DNA from: Roseiarcus sp963751165
Lineage (GTDB): Bacteria; Pseudomonadota; Alphaproteobacteria; Rhizobiales; Beijerinckiaceae
Direction: 5' to 3'
Assembly (NCBI GenBank): GCA_963751165.1
Contig: CAVVTP010000007.1
Span: 124,001 to 188,000, forward strand
Length of the DNA: 64,000 nucleotides
Under the pieces are notes generated by a model, which saw nothing but the letters and a program-made list of their open reading frames with translations, made no database searches and was not told the origin of the DNA. Of the stretch, positions 59,977 through 64,000 are shown piece after piece (position 1 is the first letter of the stretch; the number at the start of each line of letters is the position of its first letter). Made by a program: the position numbers and the translations under genes.

Positions 59977-62694
59977 TCACATCGACGTCAGCACGGCGAA
60001 CGGCAGCGGCGCCAGCCATTCGCGCAACGGACGGGCGGCGTCGACGACGCGGCTGCCGACGAGATCGAGCCAGCGGCCTTCCGGCAGGCGCGCTGTTGCG
60101 TCCCACGTGGGTTTCGCCTCCCGCTTCGCAGGATAGAGCGAGGCGACGACCGCGATGCGTTCCTCGCCCAGCGCCCGGACGAAGCCGACTGCCCAGTCCG
60201 CGTCATCGCCGACAATCTCGATCGGCTGATAGTCCCCTTTCACGAACAGCTCCGCGCGCTCCTGCCGGAGGCGAAGCAGGAGAGCGGTCACTGCGAGCTT
60301 GATGCGCCCATCGCGCCAGTTCCGCATCAGTTTCGCGAAGAGTTCGACGCGCTTTTCGTCCGACCCCGGCGGCGCCCGGAGTTCGGCGAGCGCCGCATTC
60401 CTCTCGGCGTAATCGACCGTGCGGCGATTGTCCGGATCGACGAGGCTCAGGTCCCAAAACTCGCAACCCTGATAGATGTCGGGCGCGCCCGGGGCGGCCA
60501 ACTTCATCACCGTTTGGACGAGACTGTTGTCGACGCCGAGCCGCGCGATGCGCGCGACGAACGGCAGGATGCTCGACAGGAATGCGTCGCCCTCCGGGCG
60601 AAGCGCTTGCGTGGCGAAGGCATGCATTGCGTCTTCGTACGCTGCGTTCGGCGCCGCCCAGCCCGAGCGCTTCTTGGCCTCACGCAGCGACTTCTCCAAG
60701 GCGCCGTGAATTCGCTGGCCGTAGGCTTCGAGCGCCTCGGCGCTTGGGCGCTCGATGATCTCCATCGGCCAGGAACCTACGAGCATCTGGTAGAACATAT
60801 ATTCATCGTTTCGGTCCGGCGGCGCTCGGCCTTCGACGTCGCCGAGCCCCGCCCGAAGAAGCCGGCTCCAGCTCGAGACCTGACGCCGCCATTCCTCCGG
60901 AACTTCGGAGAGCACGGCGAGCCTGGCGCGCGAGTCCTCGCCGCGCTTCGTGTCGTGGGTGGCGGTCGCGAGCATCGCGTGGGGCCAATGCTCCGCGCGC
61001 TGTGTGTTCGCCTTGTGGAAGGCCGACGGAGCGATCCCGAACCTTTCCGGGGCGCCGCCGACCTCGTTCAGGGCGACGAAGCGGTTGTAGCGGTAGAACG
61101 CCGTGTCCTCGACGCCCTTCGCCATCACCGGGCCCGAGAACTGCTGAAGCTTCATGGCGAAGCGCCGCGCCGCGGTTCGGCCGATCTCGCTCGCGGCCGA
61201 TTGCTTGACCTCCCCGGTCAGCACGCTCTCGAGGAAATCGAAGGCCGACGCGTGCACCTCCGGATCGAGCCTGCGCGCGTGCGTGACCGCCCACGCGACG
61301 TCGCGCCGATCGGCTTCGGCGACCGCGCCGGAGAGGTCGACATAGGTGCGGTAGACCGGAAAGCAGGCGACGATCGCCTTGATCGCCCGTGTAAGCAGCG
61401 CCCGGGTGAGATCCGCCGTCATCGGGCTTTTCCGGGCAAGGCGCGCCGCGGCGCGGCCAAGCGCGCCGAGCTCGCTCGCCATCTCGTTGTCCATGATTCT
61501 GAGCTTGCTCTCACGGACGATCTCTTCGAACGAGGCGTCGACGCCGGCGAAGGCGCGATAAGCGTCGTCGAAGGCGCCTTCCGCCGACGAGTCGATCAGG
61601 AGACCCAGCGAGAGATTCAGGTAGTCGTATCCCGTCGTCCCCTCGACGGGCCAGTCGGCGCGCAGGCGCTCGTGGGGCGCAAGAATCTTCTCGACCACAA
61701 GATAGAAGGGCCGGTCGACATGCTCGCGCAGCGCGAGGAGGTACGCCTTCGGGTCGAACAGCCCATCGATATGATCGATCCGGAGCCCGTCGATCTCGCC
61801 CGATCTGAGCATGCGGAGCGCCCGGGCGTGCGCATGCGCGAACACGGGCTCGAGCTCCATCCGGAGCCCGGCCAGATCGTTGATGTTGAAGAAGCGCCGG
61901 TAGTTGATCTCGTCCTCAGCGACGCGGAAGAACGCGACGCGCCAGAATTGCGCAGCGATCAGCCGGTCCATCTCGCGCCAGTCTTGATTGAAGGCGGCGA
62001 CGCGCTCCTCGATCTCGCGGCGCGTTCCGGCGCTCCCCAGCGCGAGATCCGACAGTTCGGCCTCGAGGCCGAGCGCGCGTTCGGCGGTCTGGGGACGCCA
62101 GTTCGGCAGGTCGAGAAACCGGTCCGACATGCGATCGAGCGCCTCAGTGGCGTGCCCGAGGATCATTGGATAGGTCAGCGGGCAGACCGGCAGCTTGTGG
62201 GTGTCGTAGGCCCATATGGAGAAGGCGCCGTCGTCCTCGAATCTGAGGGTGAGCTTGCCCTCTCTCAGCTCTTCGCCATATTGGGCGCCCAGCACCGGCG
62301 CCAGAAGCTTGCCGCCGCCCGCGCCCCAGTCGATGTCGAACCAGCCGGCGTAACGCAACTCCGGGCCCCATTCGAGCACGTCGAGCCAGAGCGGATTATC
62401 TGCGCCGCCGACACCCATATGGTTCGGGACGAAGTCGAGGATGGCGTTCAGACCCTCGTGCCGGAAGGCCTCAACCATCGCGGAAAAGTCTTCTTCCGAG
62501 CCGAGCTCCGGGTTCAACCTTGCGTGGTCCGTGATGTCGTAGCCGTGCGGGCTACCGGGCCGCGCCTTGAAGAAAGGCGACAGGTAGACGTGGCTGACGC
62601 CGAGGCGGGCGAGATAGGCCGCGATCGCCGCCGCCTCCTTGAAGCCGAAGGCCGACCTGAGCTGTAGCCGATAGGTGGCGCAGGGAGCGATCAT
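59977..62694 (-). CDS. treY: Malto-oligosyltrehalose synthase TreY
   Basis: This GH13 enzyme of 905 residues converts the reducing end of maltodextrin to a trehalosyl unit. TreY features are ATYRLQLRSAFGFKEAAAIAAYLA, LGVSHVYLSPFFKARPGSPHGYD, ILDFVPNHMGVGGADNPLW, nucleophile Asp in IDGLRIDHIDGLFDP, acid Glu in YLVVEKILAPHERL and MLATATHDTKRGEDSRARLAVLSEV. The ATG overlaps the treZ stop (ATGA, 62691-62694). TreY and TreZ act in sequence to release trehalose, an osmoprotectant. Confidence 0.95.
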   Translation of the reverse strand: MIAPCATYRLQLRSAFGFKEAAAIAAYLARLGVSHVYLSPFFKARPGSPHGYDITDHARLNPELGSEEDFSAMVEAFRHEGLNAILDFVPNHMGVGGADNPLWLDVLEWGPELRYAGWFDIDWGAGGGKLLAPVLGAQYGEELREGKLTLRFEDDGAFSIWAYDTHKLPVCPLTYPMILGHATEALDRMSDRFLDLPNWRPQTAERALGLEAELSDLALGSAGTRREIEERVAAFNQDWREMDRLIAAQFWRVAFFRVAEDEINYRRFFNINDLAGLRMELEPVFAHAHARALRMLRSGEIDGLRIDHIDGLFDPKAYLLALREHVDRPFYLVVEKILAPHERLRADWPVEGTTGYDYLNLSLGLLIDSSAEGAFDDAYRAFAGVDASFEEIVRESKLRIMDNEMASELGALGRAAARLARKSPMTADLTRALLTRAIKAIVACFPVYRTYVDLSGAVAEADRRDVAWAVTHARRLDPEVHASAFDFLESVLTGEVKQSAASEIGRTAARRFAMKLQQFSGPVMAKGVEDTAFYRYNRFVALNEVGGAPERFGIAPSAFHKANTQRAEHWPHAMLATATHDTKRGEDSRARLAVLSEVPEEWRRQVSSWSRLLRAGLGDVEGRAPPDRNDEYMFYQMLVGSWPMEIIERPSAEALEAYGQRIHGALEKSLREAKKRSGWAAPNAAYEDAMHAFATQALRPEGDAFLSSILPFVARIARLGVDNSLVQTVMKLAAPGAPDIYQGCEFWDLSLVDPDNRRTVDYAERNAALAELRAPPGSDEKRVELFAKLMRNWRDGRIKLAVTALLLRLRQERAELFVKGDYQPIEIVGDDADWAVGFVRALGEERIAVVASLYPAKREAKPTWDATARLPEGRWLDLVGSRVVDAARPLREWLAPLPFAVLTSM

Positions 62695-64000
62695 GCCGCC
62701 CCGACGCTCCAGCGCACGCTCCAGGGCCCGAACTCGGCTTCGGTCTCGCCGCAACGCCAGAACACGCCTGACGCGTCGGGGAAGGCGATCCTGGCGTCCG
62801 ACAGATTGGCGTCCAGCGTGAGGCCGCGTTCGCCGGACCGCCAGACGACGCGGACCGCCTGGTCGTCGAGAATCGAGCTTTGGCCGCCGTGCTCGATATC
62901 CGGCAGGAGCGGCCGGATATGCTCTCGCCGCGCGGCGAGCGCGGCGCGGTAGAAGTCGAGGCGCTCCGCGTCGATCCGGCTCCAGTCGAGCTTCGCCGAC
63001 AGGAAGGTGGATTCGGCCACCGGATCGGGAATCTTCGCCGCCTGCCTGGGACCGGCGAATTCGGGAAAGCGCGTGAATTCCGCCCGACGCCCGTTTCGGA
63101 CGGCTTCCGCCAGATCGCCGGCGAAATCGCAGAAGAACGGGAACGGCTGCGCCGCTGCCCACTCCTCGCCCATGAACAGCATCGGCGTCTGCGGCAGCAG
63201 GAGATAGACGCTCGCGAGGGCGCGGACCGCCGCTGGCGAAGCAAGGGCGCTCAACCGCTCGCCGAAGGCGCGGTTGCCAATCTGATCGTGGTTCTGAATG
63301 AACGCGACGAAGGCGCCCGGAGGGAGGTCCGCGCTCGGCCCCCCGCGTCGAGCTCCGCGATGGGACGAGAGCTCGCCCTGATAGGCGAAGCCTTCGGCCA
63401 GCGCCCTGGCCAGGAGCTTCGTGTCCCCATAATCGGCGTAATAGCTGCACTTTTCGTGCGTCGCCGCGACGTGCAGCACGTGGTGGACGTCGTCGTTCCA
63501 CTGCGCCGTGTAGAGAAGAGGCTTGCGCTGGTAGCGGACCAGCCGCTGCGGCTCGTTGTCCTCGTTCTCGAGCAGGAGGTGGATCGTCCGGTCGGAGCGC
63601 GACCGGAGGCGAGCGCCGAGCTCATCGACGATGTCGGGACGGCTGTCGTCCTTGATCGAATGGACCGCGTCGAGGCGCAGCCCGTCCAGGCGGAACGCGT
63701 CGATCCAGTATTCCGCGTTCTCGATCACGAAGTCTCGAACCGGACGCGCGTTCGTGCCGTCGAAATCGATAGCTTCGCCCCAGGGCGTCCGATGACGCGC
63801 GGTGAAGAAATCCGGCGCATAGGACGAGAGGTAATTCCCCTCCGGACCGAAATGATTGTAGACTACGTCGAGCAGCACGGCCACGCCGCGGCTGTGCGCC
63901 TCGTCGACGAAGGACTTGAAGTCCTCCGGCCTGCCGTAGGTCGAGTCAGGCGCGTAAGGGTAGACGCCGTCGTAGCCCCAGCCCCACCGTCCGCGGAAGT
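62691..64000 (-). CDS. treZ: Malto-oligosyltrehalose trehalohydrolase TreZ (N-terminus outside window)
   Basis: About 436 C-terminal residues are visible and the frame is open to the window end. GWGYDGVYPYAPDSTYGRPEDFK, LLDVVYNHFGPEGNYL, nucleophile Asp in DGLRLDAVHSIKDD, acid Glu in LLENEDNEPQRLV and FIQNHDQIGNRAFGERL identify TreZ, which hydrolyses trehalose from maltooligosyltrehalose. It is translationally coupled to treY. Confidence 0.93.
   Translation of the reverse strand, partial: FRGRWGWGYDGVYPYAPDSTYGRPEDFKSFVDEAHSRGVAVLLDVVYNHFGPEGNYLSSYAPDFFTARHRTPWGEAIDFDGTNARPVRDFVIENAEYWIDAFRLDGLRLDAVHSIKDDSRPDIVDELGARLRSRSDRTIHLLLENEDNEPQRLVRYQRKPLLYTAQWNDDVHHVLHVAATHEKCSYYADYGDTKLLARALAEGFAYQGELSSHRGARRGGPSADLPPGAFVAFIQNHDQIGNRAFGERLSALASPAAVRALASVYLLLPQTPMLFMGEEWAAAQPFPFFCDFAGDLAEAVRNGRRAEFTRFPEFAGPRQAAKIPDPVAESTFLSAKLDWSRIDAERLDFYRAALAARREHIRPLLPDIEHGGQSSILDDQAVRVVWRSGERGLTLDANLSDARIAFPDASGVFWRCGETEAEFGPWSVRWSVGAA

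Noticed and set aside
60514..62667. A 717-codon frame opposite treY
   Set aside because: It is a GC-driven shadow of treY with no domain and no ribosome site.
59977..63501. A 1174-codon frame that would fuse treZ sequence to TreY
   Set aside because: The first 270 codons read treZ in a wrong frame. TreY has a normal start at 62694 that overlaps the treZ stop.
1..64000. CRISPR arrays, tRNA or rRNA genes
   Set aside because: No regularly spaced repeats and no tRNA-like GTTCRANYC arms or rRNA stretches were noticed in a reading by eye; a covariance search could still find a small RNA.

Overview
The window is GC-rich, densely coded chromosomal DNA from an alphaproteobacterium, most likely of the Rhizobiales/Hyphomicrobiales. 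Supporting signs are the split b/b' subunits of the F0 ATP synthase, the urtCDE order, ACC deaminase, COG3904 and EcsC proteins, and GC-biased codon use. I cannot fix genus or species; a Beijerinckiaceae- or Methylocystaceae-like organism is a guess. No rRNA, tRNA or CRISPR was seen.

Layout. 1-2620: end of a urea ABC transporter operon (urtC partial, urtD, urtE), with palindromic repeats between urtD and urtE. 2739-2958: remnants of a urtE-like gene and a VapB-like antitoxin. 2979-7723: an EmrAB-type efflux pump, a MarR regulator, an SDR oxidoreductase and a thioesterase, tied together by four copies of one 18-bp operator. 7833-13799: a Tat-signal protein, a MaoC protein, a tannase/feruloyl esterase, ACC deaminase, a MazF remnant and a methyltransferase. 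13872-20698: housekeeping and envelope genes (COG3904, EcsC, uppP, a DsbA-family protein, dnaB, nitronate monooxygenase). 20917-27775: the most unusual block, with a CHASE2 adenylate cyclase, a FecR-like secreted protein, a secreted caspase-like (C14) protein and a small secreted protein that shares its C-terminal motif. Two homologous exported proteins of unknown function flank this block.

28007-34996: a reductase, a hybrid histidine kinase, rlmJ, an IS3-family insertion (1354 bp, 4-bp target duplication) and an RNase T2 coupled to a secreted protein. 35080-37752: atpI-atpB-atpE-atpF'-atpF. 37764-47035: enoyl-CoA hydratase, a DUF1345 protein, a broken hisS, an exported chorismate mutase, DUF1499, a CpaC N-domain-like protein, edd, a Sel1-repeat protein and a ThiE/TenI protein. 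47453-54034: a SIS-domain sugar isomerase and LacI regulator divergent from a YtfQRT-YjfF-like sugar ABC transporter. 54039 to the end: small exported proteins, a BON protein, glgX, a Rieske/FAD oxidoreductase, an acetate transporter, treY and partial treZ. The last of these, with glgX, fit the glycogen-to-trehalose route.

Caution. An unusual number of otherwise well-conserved genes carry single indels or in-frame stops: marR, mazF, fecR-like, caspase, IS orfA, atpF', atpF and hisS. Two of these (atpF, hisS) are normally essential, so part of this may be sequencing or assembly error. Coordinates of disrupted genes are given for the whole inferred locus where possible.
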